59,265 nucleotides of DNA from CAYTZH01 sp964442285 (GTDB lineage: Bacteria > Myxococcota_A > UBA9160 > JAFDET01), in contig CAYTZH010000034.1 of assembly GCA_964442285.1 (NCBI GenBank), positions 1-59,265 on the forward strand, in the 5' to 3' direction. The notes beneath the pieces are model-generated. The model saw nothing but the letters and a program-made list of their open reading frames with translations, searched no databases and was not told the DNA's origin. Each line of letters begins with the position of its first letter. Position 1 is the first letter of the stretch. Shown in pieces: positions 24,458 to 33,327 of this stretch. The position numbers and the translations under genes were made by a program.

Positions 24458-24813
24458 GCTCGTCCTCGATCCTCAGCGCGCCGAGCCGCACCCTGCCCCC
24501 GCGGCCGCGGACCGGAGGCCGCCGCCTGGCGATCGCCGCCCTGGCGACGGCCGTCGCCGCCGCCCTGGGCATCTCGTTCGTGCGCGACGCCATCATCGAC
24601 CTGCGCTACGAGCTGGCCGACCGGGTCCGCCAGATCGAGGCCCTCGAGGAGTCGCTCCAGGCAGAGACGATCCGGGTGCAGCGGCTGCGGGACCCCAAGC
24701 GACTCCGCGCCCTCGCCGCGGAGCGCGGGTTCGGCTTCCCCGCCCGGGTCGTGGACCTGCCGCCGCTGCCCGAGCCGGCCGAGGCGTCGGCCCGGCGACG
24801 GGGGCCGCGCTGA
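24454..24813 (+). CDS. ftsL: FtsL-like division protein
   Basis: 119 residues. A short basic cytoplasmic tail is followed by one transmembrane helix (LAIAALATAVAAALGISFV, about 25-44) and a periplasmic coiled coil (ELADRVRQIEALEESLQAE), then RLRDPKRLRALAAERGF, the pattern seen in FtsL even though its sequence is poorly conserved. FtsL forms the FtsQLB complex that activates FtsWI. The assignment rests on topology, size and position between rsmH and ftsI. GTG start at 24454 overlaps the rsmH stop, and the stop overlaps ftsI as TGATG. Confidence 0.88.
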   Translation: MSSSSILSAPSRTLPPRPRTGGRRLAIAALATAVAAALGISFVRDAIIDLRYELADRVRQIEALEESLQAETIRVQRLRDPKRLRALAAERGFGFPARVVDLPPLPEPAEASARRRGPR

Positions 24814-26831
24814 TGCGCGCGCCGGACCTGCGCCTCTCCCATCGCCGGCTGGCTGTCGCGCGCGCCCTCCTCGCCCTGCTCTTCCTCGTGCTGGCCCTGC
24901 GGGTCGGGCAGCTCGCACTCTGGCACCCGCGGGCGATTGCCCAGGCCGAGGCCCAGGGCCACACGGTCCTGCGGCTCGCCGCTCGCCGGGGCCTCATCCT
25001 GGACCGCCACGGCGCCGAGCTGGCGGTCTCCTCCAAGGCGCCCTCCGTCGTGGCGCGTCCGGGCGCCATCGCCGATCCGGTCGCCACCGCGAGGGCCCTG
25101 GCCGGGATCCTCGACCTGGAAGCCGCCCACCTCGCCCGGCGCCTGGATCGGCCCGGGGGCTCGGTCTTCGTCAAGCGCTGGGTGACCGACGCCCAGGCCG
25201 CCCGCGTCGAGGAGCGGGCGCTGACAGGGATCCATGTCGCCCACGAGCCGAGGCGGGACTACCCGTATGGCGAGCTGGCCGGGCGGCTGGTCGGCTTCGC
25301 CAACATCGACGGCAAGGGCGTGCGCGGGGTGGAGCAGCAGCTCGACGGCTGGCTGCGCGGCCGCGCCCAGGCCTACGCCGTCGAGCGGGATGCCCGCGGG
25401 CGTCTCCTCGCCGTCTCGGGCGTCGACCCGCGAGCCGCCTCGGGCGGAGACGTGGCCCTCACCCTCGACGCCGCGCTCCAGGCCGACGCGGAGGCGGCCC
25501 TGGAGGCCGCGATCGCGCGAACCGGCGCCGCGGGGGGTCTGGTGCTCACCCTGGATCCGCGCAGCGGCGAGATCCTGGCGGCAGCCGAGCGCCCGGGCTT
25601 CGATCCCAACCGCTTCCGGGAGGTGCCCTACGCCTCCACCCGCGCCCGCGCCTTCGTGGACGCGCTGGAGCCCGGCTCCACGCTGAAGGCGTTCGTGGTC
25701 GCCGCCGCCCTGGAGGCCGGGACGCTGGACGCGAACGACGTCATCGACTGCGCGCCCTACGCGGTGGCGCCGAAGACGTTTCGCGACAAGCACGAACACG
25801 AGGCGCTCGACGTGGCGGGCGTCCTGCGGCTCTCGAGCAACGTGGGGGTCGTGAAGATCGCCCAGGCGCTGGGGGCGCGGGCCCACTTCGCGGCGCTCGA
25901 GCGCTTCGGCTTCGGGCGCCCGACCGGAAGCGGCTTCCCCTCGGAGTCGGCCGGTCTGCTCAACTCGTGGAGGCGCTGGAAGCCCATCGACCAGGCCACC
26001 ATCGCCTTCGGCCAGGGCGTGAGCGTGACGGCCGTCCAGCTCGCGGCCGCCTTCGGGGCCCTGGCGAACGACGGGGTCCGGATGCGGCCCCGGCTGGTGC
26101 GCGCGCGCCGGCGCCGCACCGACTGGCAGGCGATCGCTCCGGAGGCCGCGGGCCGGGCCGTCTCTCCGGAGACCGCCCGCCAGATGCTCGCCATGCTCGA
26201 AGGCGTCGTGAGCGCCGAGGGCACGGCGCCGGCCGCGGCCCTGCACGGCGTGCGCGTGGCCGGCAAGACCGGCACGGCCCAGATGCTGGAGGCGGCCACG
26301 GGAACCTACGCCACGGACCGCTACCATGCGTGGTTCGTGGGGATCGTTCCCGCCGACGACCCCCAGCTGGTGATCGTGACCGAGCTCGACGAGCCCCGCG
26401 CGGGGCTCCACTACGGAGGCACGTCGGCGGCCCCGCTCTTCGGGCGGGTGGCCGCGGCCCAGCTCGCGCGGCTCGGGCGGGTGACGGCGCCGACCCGCCC
26501 CGCCCCGACGCTACGCGCCGAGGCTCCGCCGCCGGTGGCCGCCGAGGCTCCGCCGCCGGTGGCCGCCGAGGCTCCGCCGCCGGTGGCCGCACCGCCTCGG
26601 CCCGCCCCCACCACGCCCGCCCTCGCGCGGGAGGGCGACCGCGTGCTGCTGCCGGATCTGCGGGGGCTCAGTGTGGCCGAGGTGCGCCGCATCACGGACG
26701 CCGCGAAGATCCGGGTCGAGATTCAGGGCACGGGAAGGGCCGTCGCCCAGGACCCGGCCCCGGGGACGATCCTCACCGGCGAGGGCAAGCGGGTCCGGGT
26801 GCGGTTCACCGCCGGCGGAGGGCGGATCTGA
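24813..26831 (+). CDS. ftsI: FtsI (PBP3), septal peptidoglycan transpeptidase with C-terminal PASTA domain
   Basis: 672 residues. N-terminal membrane anchor (about 16-35), class B PBP pedestal domain (RRGLILDRHG, DYPYGELAGRLVGF), then the transpeptidase with S289-T-L-K292, S341-S-N343 and K485-T-G487. A Pro/Ala linker with three AEAPPPVA repeats leads to one PASTA domain (about 610-670: LPDLRGLSVAEVRRI, DPAPGTIL). It crosslinks septal peptidoglycan with FtsW. A PASTA tail is absent from E. coli FtsI but occurs in other phyla. Overlaps ftsL and murE by one base each. Confidence 0.95.
   Translation: MRAPDLRLSHRRLAVARALLALLFLVLALRVGQLALWHPRAIAQAEAQGHTVLRLAARRGLILDRHGAELAVSSKAPSVVARPGAIADPVATARALAGILDLEAAHLARRLDRPGGSVFVKRWVTDAQAARVEERALTGIHVAHEPRRDYPYGELAGRLVGFANIDGKGVRGVEQQLDGWLRGRAQAYAVERDARGRLLAVSGVDPRAASGGDVALTLDAALQADAEAALEAAIARTGAAGGLVLTLDPRSGEILAAAERPGFDPNRFREVPYASTRARAFVDALEPGSTLKAFVVAAALEAGTLDANDVIDCAPYAVAPKTFRDKHEHEALDVAGVLRLSSNVGVVKIAQALGARAHFAALERFGFGRPTGSGFPSESAGLLNSWRRWKPIDQATIAFGQGVSVTAVQLAAAFGALANDGVRMRPRLVRARRRRTDWQAIAPEAAGRAVSPETARQMLAMLEGVVSAEGTAPAAALHGVRVAGKTGTAQMLEAATGTYATDRYHAWFVGIVPADDPQLVIVTELDEPRAGLHYGGTSAAPLFGRVAAAQLARLGRVTAPTRPAPTLRAEAPPPVAAEAPPPVAAEAPPPVAAPPRPAPTTPALAREGDRVLLPDLRGLSVAEVRRITDAAKIRVEIQGTGRAVAQDPAPGTILTGEGKRVRVRFTAGGGRI
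26517..26588 (+). repeat. Three perfect tandem 24-bp repeats in ftsI
   Basis: Units at 26517-26540, 26541-26564 and 26565-26588 encode AEAPPPVA three times and form the linker between the transpeptidase and PASTA domain. Identity at DNA level suggests recent expansion; length changes would stay in frame. Confidence 0.9.
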
Positions 26832-28366
26832 TGCGACTCTCCGAGGTCCTCGACGCGCTGCCCCGGGAGCGCCGGGCCGAGCGCCGCGCCGACGACGATC
26901 CGGTGATCCGCGGCCTGGCCTACGACTCGCGCAAGGTGTCCCCGGGCGATCTCTTCGTCGCCGTGCGCGGCGAGCTCGCCGACGGCCACGACTACCTGAA
27001 GCAGGCGCTCGAGCTCGGCGCCGCCGCGCTGCTGGTGGAGGCCCTCCCGCCCGATCTCGATCTCGGCGGTCGCCCGGCGGTCGTCGTCGACGACAGCCGT
27101 CGCGCCCTGGCCCCCCTGGCGTGCGCCTTCTTCGGCGCGCCTTCCCGGGAGCTGTGCCTGGTGGGCATCACCGGGACCAACGGCAAGACCAGCAGCAGCT
27201 TCCTGGTGGAGTCGATCCTGGCGCGGGCGGGCCGCCACGTCGGGCTCATCGGCACCGTGGAGATCCGCTACGCCGACGTCCGCGCGCGGACGCTGAACAC
27301 CACGCCCGAGAGCCTCGACCTGCAGCGCACGCTGCGCGCCATGCGCACCCGCGCGGTGGACGCGGTGGCCATGGAGGTGTCGTCCCACGGGGTGGCCATG
27401 GGCCGGATCGACGGCTGCCGCTTCGCCGTGGCCGCCTTCACCAACGTGACCCAGGACCACCTGGACTTCCACGGCACCATGGACGCCTACCTCGCCAGCA
27501 AGACCACCTTCTTCCGCAACCATCTGGACGGCGACGGCGTCGCCGTGGTGAACGCGGACGACGACAGCGCGCCCGCCTTCGAGGAGGCGGCGCGCGCCGC
27601 CGGGGCGCGGCTGCTCCGGGTCTCGCGGCGGGCCGACGCCCGCGCCGACGTCTGGCTCGAGTCGGCGGACGTGCGGCTCGACGCGACCCACGCGCGCCTC
27701 CGGCTCCCCGGCGGCCCCCTCGACGTGCGGCTTCCCCTGGTCGGCGACTTCAACCTCGAGAACCTGCTGGTGGCGGCGGGCTGCGCGGTCGCCCTGGACG
27801 TGGCGCCCGAGCACGTGGCCGAGGGCGCGGAGAGCTGTCCCCAGGTACCGGGTCGGGTGGAGCGGGTGGGCGGCGATCGCCCGGACGCACCCACGGTCTT
27901 CGTCGACTACGCCCACACCCCCGACGCCCTGGACAAGCTCCTGCGTACCCTGCGCCCCCTGGTCCGGGGTCACCTGGTCACGCTCTTCGGCTGCGGGGGC
28001 GACCGCGACCGCGCCAAGCGCCCCCTCATGGCCCGTGCCGCGGCGCGCTGGAGCGACCGCGTGGTGGCGACCAGCGACAACCCGCGCACCGAAGACCCCC
28101 GGGCCATCCTCGCCGAGGTGGAGGCGGGGCTGACGGATCTCGAGCGGGTGGCACCGGAGTCGCTGGCGCAGGCCCGAGGCGCCTACGCGGTGGTGGTCGA
28201 TCGGCGGGAGGCCATCGACCGGGCCGTGGGCTCGTCCGGCGCGCAGGACCTGGTGGTGCTCGCCGGCAAGGGCCACGAGGACTACCAGATCGTCGGGCGC
28301 GAGCGCTTCCCCTTCGACGACCGGGACGAGGCCCGCCGGGCCCTGGACCGCTGGAGCGCGGCGTGA
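26831..28366 (+). CDS. murE: MurE, UDP-MurNAc-L-Ala-D-Glu:meso-diaminopimelate ligase
   Basis: 511 residues. Adds the third amino acid of the peptidoglycan stem. The ATP loop is GITGTNGKTSSSFL, with the central NVTQDHLDFHG and DYAHTPDAL. The specificity motif D416-N-P-R419 indicates meso-diaminopimelate rather than lysine. GKGHEDYQ near the C-terminus is also standard. Start at ATG 26831 in the TGATG overlap with ftsI; stop overlaps murF as GTGA. The carbamylated lysine region is present (FHGTMDAYLASKTTFF). Confidence 0.96.
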   Translation: MRLSEVLDALPRERRAERRADDDPVIRGLAYDSRKVSPGDLFVAVRGELADGHDYLKQALELGAAALLVEALPPDLDLGGRPAVVVDDSRRALAPLACAFFGAPSRELCLVGITGTNGKTSSSFLVESILARAGRHVGLIGTVEIRYADVRARTLNTTPESLDLQRTLRAMRTRAVDAVAMEVSSHGVAMGRIDGCRFAVAAFTNVTQDHLDFHGTMDAYLASKTTFFRNHLDGDGVAVVNADDDSAPAFEEAARAAGARLLRVSRRADARADVWLESADVRLDATHARLRLPGGPLDVRLPLVGDFNLENLLVAAGCAVALDVAPEHVAEGAESCPQVPGRVERVGGDRPDAPTVFVDYAHTPDALDKLLRTLRPLVRGHLVTLFGCGGDRDRAKRPLMARAAARWSDRVVATSDNPRTEDPRAILAEVEAGLTDLERVAPESLAQARGAYAVVVDRREAIDRAVGSSGAQDLVVLAGKGHEDYQIVGRERFPFDDRDEARRALDRWSAA

Positions 28367-29766
28367 GGGTGGGGCTCGGCGTCGCCGAGGCCGTGCGCTG
28401 GACCGGGGCGGATCGTCTCGGCGGCGCAGCCAACGCGCACTTCGGGTCGGTGTCGATCGACACCCGCACCCTCGAGCCCGGCGCCCTGTTCGTCGCCATC
28501 CGCGGTCCCCGCCACGATGCCCACCGCCTGCTCGGCGCGGCCCTGGAGGCGGGCGCCCGCGGCCTGCTCGTGGAGCGGGGTCGCGCGAGGGGGGACTGGG
28601 GCGACGTGCCCGTGCTCGCGGTGGACGACACCACCCGGGCGCTCGGCGCCCTCGCCGCCGGCCACCGGGCCGCCTTCACGGGTCCGGTGGTGGCCATCAC
28701 CGGCAGCAACGGCAAGACCTCCACCAAGGAGATGTGCGCGGCCATCCTCGACCGTCGCGGGCCGTGCCTGCGCAACCGGGGCAACCTGAACAACCAGTTC
28801 GGTCTCCCCCTCACCCTGCTCGAGCGCGAGCCGGCGCACCGGGCCCTGGTGGTGGAGATCGGCATGAACCATCGGGGGGAGATCGCACCCCTGGCCGCCA
28901 TCGCCCGGCCCACGGTCGGCGTGATCACCAACGTGGGCACGGCCCACATCGAGCACCTCGGCTCCCAGGAGGAGATCGCCCTGGAGAAGGGCGACCTGGT
29001 GGCGTCCCTGGACGCGGACGCCGTGGCCGTGCTGAACGCCGACGATCCCCGCGTGATGGCCGCGGCCGCGCGCACCCGGGCCCGGGTGGTGCGCTTCGGC
29101 CGGGCCGCCGACGCCGAGGTACGCGCCGAGTCGGTGAGCGCCCGCTGCGACGGCGGCTTCGACTTCGCGCTCGTGACGCCCGAGGGCCGCGCGGCGGTCC
29201 ACCTGGAGGCCCTGGCGGAGGTGGCCGTCCAGAACGCCCTGGCGGCCGCGGCCGCGGCCCGCGCGGCGGGCGCCTCCCTCGACGATCTGGCCGCGGGCCT
29301 GGCGGAGTACCGGGCGGTGGACGGTCGCATGCAGCCCCGCACCCTGCCCGGTGGGGCGCGCCTGATCGACGACACCTACAACGCAAACCCGCAGTCCATG
29401 GAGGCCGCCCTCGCCAGCCTCGCCCGCCTCAAGGGCGGCGGCCGGGCCATCGCCGTGCTGGGCGACATGGGCGAGCTGGGCGAGGACGCCGCCTCGGCCC
29501 ACCTCGACGTGGGCCGCCGCGTGGCCGGGCTCGGCATCGACTTCCTCGTGGTCCTGGGCGAGCACGCCGGGGAGACCGCCGAGGGCGCCCGGGCTGCCGG
29601 CCTGCCCGCCGAGCGGGTGCACCGGGCGGAGAGCCACGCCGGCGCCGGCGAGCGGGCGGGCGCCGTCGCCGGCCCGGGCGACTGGATCCTGATCAAGGGC
29701 TCGCGCGCCATGCGCATGGAGCAGGTCGTGCGGGCGCTCGGCGCCGAGGGAGAGGGCCCGGCGTGA
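28363..29766 (+). CDS. murF: MurF, UDP-MurNAc-tripeptide:D-Ala-D-Ala ligase
   Basis: 467 residues from GTG 28363. Completes the cytoplasmic UDP-MurNAc-pentapeptide. Motifs: SIDTRTLEPGALFVAI near the N-terminus, ATP loop AITGSNGKTSTKEM, NLNNQFGLPLTLL, NVGTAHIEHLGS and the C-terminal IDDTYNANPQSMEAAL and LGDMGELG. It requires D-Ala-D-Ala, yet no ddl gene is in this cluster, so the dipeptide ligase must lie elsewhere. GTGA overlaps at both ends tie it to murE and mraY. Confidence 0.96.
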   Translation: MRVGLGVAEAVRWTGADRLGGAANAHFGSVSIDTRTLEPGALFVAIRGPRHDAHRLLGAALEAGARGLLVERGRARGDWGDVPVLAVDDTTRALGALAAGHRAAFTGPVVAITGSNGKTSTKEMCAAILDRRGPCLRNRGNLNNQFGLPLTLLEREPAHRALVVEIGMNHRGEIAPLAAIARPTVGVITNVGTAHIEHLGSQEEIALEKGDLVASLDADAVAVLNADDPRVMAAAARTRARVVRFGRAADAEVRAESVSARCDGGFDFALVTPEGRAAVHLEALAEVAVQNALAAAAAARAAGASLDDLAAGLAEYRAVDGRMQPRTLPGGARLIDDTYNANPQSMEAALASLARLKGGGRAIAVLGDMGELGEDAASAHLDVGRRVAGLGIDFLVVLGEHAGETAEGARAAGLPAERVHRAESHAGAGERAGAVAGPGDWILIKGSRAMRMEQVVRALGAEGEGPA

Positions 29767-30836
29767 TCTACCACCTCCTGTATCCGCTCTCGAGCGACGT
29801 CGGCGCCTTCAATGTCTTCCGCTACATCACGTTCCGCACCGGCGCGGCGACGCTGACGGCGCTCTTCCTGGCGTTCGCCCTCGGGCCGTCGGTGATTCGC
29901 GCCCTGGCCCGGCTGCGGGTCGGCCAGCCGATTCGCGAGATCGGGCCGGACCACCAGAGCAAGGCCGGCACGCCGACCATGGGCGGCCTGTTGATCCTGC
30001 TCTCCCTGCTGGTGTCGGTGCTGCTCTGGTCCGAGCTCACGAACCGCTGGGTCTGGATCGTGCTGGGCGTGACCACCGGCTACGGCCTGCTCGGCTTCGC
30101 GGACGACTACCGCAAGGTCACCCGGGGCTCGAGCGCGGGCCTCTCCGGGCGCTGGAAGATCTTCTGGCAGTGCCTCATCGCGGTGTCGGTGGCGACGGCG
30201 ATCTACCTCGACCCGAGCTTCGACAAGGAGCTCGCGGTCCCGTTCTTCAAGGACTTCACGCCCAACCTGGGCATCCTCTACGTCCCCCTGGCCGCCTTCA
30301 TCATCGTCGGGGCCAGCAACGCGGTGAACCTCACCGACGGGCTCGACGGCCTGGCCATCGGCCCGATCATGATCGCCGCCGGCACCTTCCTGATCCTGGC
30401 CTACGCCGCCGGCCACGCCGGCATCGCCGACTACCTGGCGATCAAGGGCGTTCCCGGGAGCGGCCAGCTCGCCATCTTCTGCGGCGCCCTGGTCGGCGGC
30501 GGCCTGGGCTTCCTCTGGTTCAACACCTACCCCGCCCAGCTGTTCATGGGCGACGTGGGCTCCCTCGCCCTGGGCGGCGCCCTCGGCACCATGGCCGTCG
30601 TGATCCGCCAGGAGATCCTGCTGGGCGTCGTCGGCGGCATCTTCGTGGTGGAGACGCTCTCGGTGATGATCCAGGTGGCCTGGTTCAAGCTCACCGGGAA
30701 CCGCGTCTTCCTGATGGCCCCCATCCACCATCACTTCGAGAAGCTCGGCTGGCCGGAGCAGAAGATCGTGGTCCGCTTCTGGATCGTGTCGATCGTGCTG
30801 GCCCTGGTCGCGCTCTCGTCCCTCAAGCTGCGCTGA
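29763..30836 (+). CDS. mraY: MraY, phospho-MurNAc-pentapeptide transferase (lipid I synthase)
   Basis: 357 residues, ten predicted membrane helices. Transfers phospho-MurNAc-pentapeptide to undecaprenyl phosphate. Diagnostic loops are present: KAGTPTMGGLLI, LGFADDYRKV (catalytic Asp pair), SNAVNLTDGLDGLA, FMGDVGSLALGG and PIHHHFEKLGWPE. GTG start at 29763 overlaps the murF stop; the murD ATG overlaps its own stop as TGATG. Confidence 0.97.
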   Translation: MIYHLLYPLSSDVGAFNVFRYITFRTGAATLTALFLAFALGPSVIRALARLRVGQPIREIGPDHQSKAGTPTMGGLLILLSLLVSVLLWSELTNRWVWIVLGVTTGYGLLGFADDYRKVTRGSSAGLSGRWKIFWQCLIAVSVATAIYLDPSFDKELAVPFFKDFTPNLGILYVPLAAFIIVGASNAVNLTDGLDGLAIGPIMIAAGTFLILAYAAGHAGIADYLAIKGVPGSGQLAIFCGALVGGGLGFLWFNTYPAQLFMGDVGSLALGGALGTMAVVIRQEILLGVVGGIFVVETLSVMIQVAWFKLTGNRVFLMAPIHHHFEKLGWPEQKIVVRFWIVSIVLALVALSSLKLR

Positions 30837-32197
30837 TGCTGGACCTGGCCGGACAGAAGGTGCTCGTGCTGGGGCTCGGCGTCTCCGGCCAGAGCGCCGC
30901 CCGCTTCTGCGCGGCGCGGGGCGCCTCGGTGGTGGCCGCCGACGAGCGCGCGGAGACCGCACTCGGCCCGCTGGCGGATCTCGAGGCGGTGAGCTGCCTC
31001 TGCGGCGCGCCGCTGCCGGACCCCGCCGCCTTCGACCTGGTGGTGCCGAGCCCGGGCGTGCCCCGGGAGCGCTACGCGGCCCGGGCGCGGCGCGTGTGGG
31101 GAGACGTGGAGCTGGCCTGGCGCGCCCTGCCCGTGCCGCTGGTGGCGATCACGGGCACCAACGGCAAGTCCACGGTCACGCGGCGGGTCGAGGGGCTGCT
31201 CCGGGCGGCCGGCCTGCGCGCCGAGGCCGCCGGCAACATCGGGCGGCCGGCCCTCGAGCTGGTGGGCCGACCCCTCGACGTCGCGGTGCTCGAGGTGTCG
31301 TCGTTCCAGCTCGAGACCACCGACGCCTTCCGGCCGCGGGTGGCCGCGATCCTGAACCTGAGCCCCGACCATCTCGACCGGCACGGAACGGCGGAGGCCT
31401 ACCGGGAGGCGAAGGCCCGCATCCTGGCCAACCAGGGCCCGGAGGACGCGGCGGTCCTGAACCGGGACGACCCCGCCGTCTGGTCCCTGGCGCCGCGGAC
31501 CCGCGCGCGCGTATTCGGCTTCAGCCTGAGCGGCGCCCTCGAGCGAGGCGTCGGCTTCGACAGCGGGAACGCCGTGCTCTACGGGCCGTCCGGGGCGATG
31601 CGACTGCCCCTGGACGGGGCCCGGCTCGGACCCCGCATGGAGCGCGAGAACACCCTGGCTGCCCTGTGCGTGGTGGCGGCCCTGGGCGCCGACCTCGAGC
31701 GCGCGCTCCGCGGGGTCGAGCGCTTCGAGCCCCTGCCCCATCGGCTGCAGCCGGTCGCCGTCCGCGGCGGCGTCACCTGGATCGACGACTCCAAGGCGAC
31801 CAACGTGGGCGCGGCCTGCCGCGCCCTGGAGAGCTTCCCGGGCGGCGTGGTCTGGATCGGCGGCGGCCGCGACAAGGGCCTCGACTTCGGGCCCCTGCGC
31901 GACGCGGCCCGGGGCCGGGTGCGGGCGGCGCTGCTGATCGGGGAGAGCGCGGCGGCCCTCGAGCGGACCCTCGCGGACGTGGTGCCCTGCGAGCGCGTCG
32001 GCGACCTCGATCGCGCGGTGGCCCGCGCGGACTCGCTGGCCCGGCCGGGCGACACCGTGCTGCTGGCGCCCGCGTGCGCGAGCTTCGACCAGTTCCGCGA
32101 CTTCGAGGAGCGCGGCGTGCACTTCGGGGCGGCAGTGGCGGCGCTGCCGGCGCCCGGGAAGACCCGCGCGCCGGAGCCCGAGGAGGGCCGGGCATGA
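30836..32197 (+). CDS. murD: MurD, UDP-MurNAc-L-Ala:D-glutamate ligase
   Basis: 453 residues. Adds D-Glu to the stem peptide. N-terminal Rossmann-like LVLGLGVSGQSAARF, ATP loop AITGTNGKSTVTR, EVSSFQLE, NLSPDHLDRHG and C-terminal WIDDSKATN and IGGGRDKGLDF are all in order. Overlaps mraY by one base and ftsW by four. The C-terminal tail is Pro/Glu-rich and not conserved. Confidence 0.96.
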   Translation: MLDLAGQKVLVLGLGVSGQSAARFCAARGASVVAADERAETALGPLADLEAVSCLCGAPLPDPAAFDLVVPSPGVPRERYAARARRVWGDVELAWRALPVPLVAITGTNGKSTVTRRVEGLLRAAGLRAEAAGNIGRPALELVGRPLDVAVLEVSSFQLETTDAFRPRVAAILNLSPDHLDRHGTAEAYREAKARILANQGPEDAAVLNRDDPAVWSLAPRTRARVFGFSLSGALERGVGFDSGNAVLYGPSGAMRLPLDGARLGPRMERENTLAALCVVAALGADLERALRGVERFEPLPHRLQPVAVRGGVTWIDDSKATNVGAACRALESFPGGVVWIGGGRDKGLDFGPLRDAARGRVRAALLIGESAAALERTLADVVPCERVGDLDRAVARADSLARPGDTVLLAPACASFDQFRDFEERGVHFGAAVAALPAPGKTRAPEPEEGRA

Positions 32198-33327
32198 GCC
32201 GTGCCGCGGCGAGCCGCGCGGCGACACCCCCGGGCACCCTCGAGGGCGCCCTGCTCTTCCCCGTGCTGCTGCTCGCCGGCTTCGGGCTGGTGATGAGCCA
32301 CAGCGCGACGGCCCACCTCGCCCCGCCGGGTGCGCTGCCGCCGCCGTTCGTGCGACACGCGGGCGCGTTGGCGCTGGCCGCGGCGCTCGCCGTGCTGGTC
32401 GCCCGGCTGCCCCTGCACCTCTGGCGCGGTCTGGCCCTCCCGTTCTGGGCCGTGTCGATCGTCCTGCTGGGCCTCACCGCCGCCTTCGGGGTGGAGGTCA
32501 ACGGTGCCCGGCGCTGGCTGGCGGTTCCCGGCCTCGGCGTGCGCTTCCAGCCGGGCGAGCTCGCCAAGCTCGCGACCCTGCTGGCCGTGGCGGCGGTGCT
32601 GGCGCGGGGCGACGGCCAGCCGCCGCGCTCCCCGAGCCGACTCTGGGCGCCGACGCTCCTGGCAGCCGTCCCGGCCGGCCTGCTGCTGCTGCAGCCGGAC
32701 CTCGGCAATACGGTGATGCTGCTCCTGCTGGTGGGCGCCCTGCTCTTCGCAGCCGGCGCCCCCCTGCGCCTGTTCGTCGCGCCGGGGCTGCTCGGGGCGG
32801 CGGGCGTGGCGGCCTACGTGGCGGCGGTGCCCTACGCCTGGCGACGGCTGGTGGGCTTCCTGGATCCGTGGGGCCGCTCCGACGCCGAGGGCTATCACCT
32901 GGTGCAGTCCTTCGTGGCCTTTGCCCGGGGCGGGCTGGCGGGGGTTGGCCTCGGCGACGGGCGCCAGAAGCTGTTCTACCTCCCCTACGCCCACACGGAC
33001 TTCATCCTCTCGGTCGTGGCCGAGGAGCTGGGCCTCGTCGGGGTGCTCCTGGTGCTGGGCGCCTTCGTGGCCCTGGCCTTCGCGGGGGTTCGCGTGGCCC
33101 GCGCGGCCCGCGGCCGCTTCGCGCTGCTGGTGGGCTTCGGCGCCACGGCCCTCCTGGCTCTGCCCGCCCTCCTCAACACCGCCGTCGTCGCGGGCATGGT
33201 GCCCACCAAGGGACTCCCGCTGCCCTTCCTCTCCTACGGCCGCACGGCCCTGGTGGTCTGCGGGATCAGCGCGGGGCTGCTGCTCGCCGCCGCCCGCCAG
33301 GCGTCGGGCCCGGAGCGTCGCTCGTGA
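32194..33327 (+). CDS. ftsW: FtsW, septal peptidoglycan glycosyltransferase (SEDS family)
   Basis: 377 residues with about ten membrane helices. SEDS signatures: NGARRWLAVPGLGVRFQPGE (about 104-123), LLQPDLGNT (catalytic Asp), GYHLVQSFVAFARGG, YLPYAHTDFILSVVAEELG and GLPLPFLSYGRTAL. The last motif reads SYGRT where SYGGS is usual. FtsW polymerises septal glycan together with FtsI encoded upstream. ATG 32194 overlaps the murD stop (ATGA) and the stop overlaps murG (GTGA). RodA is a formal alternative, but the position decides for FtsW. Confidence 0.95.
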   Translation: MSRAAASRAATPPGTLEGALLFPVLLLAGFGLVMSHSATAHLAPPGALPPPFVRHAGALALAAALAVLVARLPLHLWRGLALPFWAVSIVLLGLTAAFGVEVNGARRWLAVPGLGVRFQPGELAKLATLLAVAAVLARGDGQPPRSPSRLWAPTLLAAVPAGLLLLQPDLGNTVMLLLLVGALLFAAGAPLRLFVAPGLLGAAGVAAYVAAVPYAWRRLVGFLDPWGRSDAEGYHLVQSFVAFARGGLAGVGLGDGRQKLFYLPYAHTDFILSVVAEELGLVGVLLVLGAFVALAFAGVRVARAARGRFALLVGFGATALLALPALLNTAVVAGMVPTKGLPLPFLSYGRTALVVCGISAGLLLAAARQASGPERRS

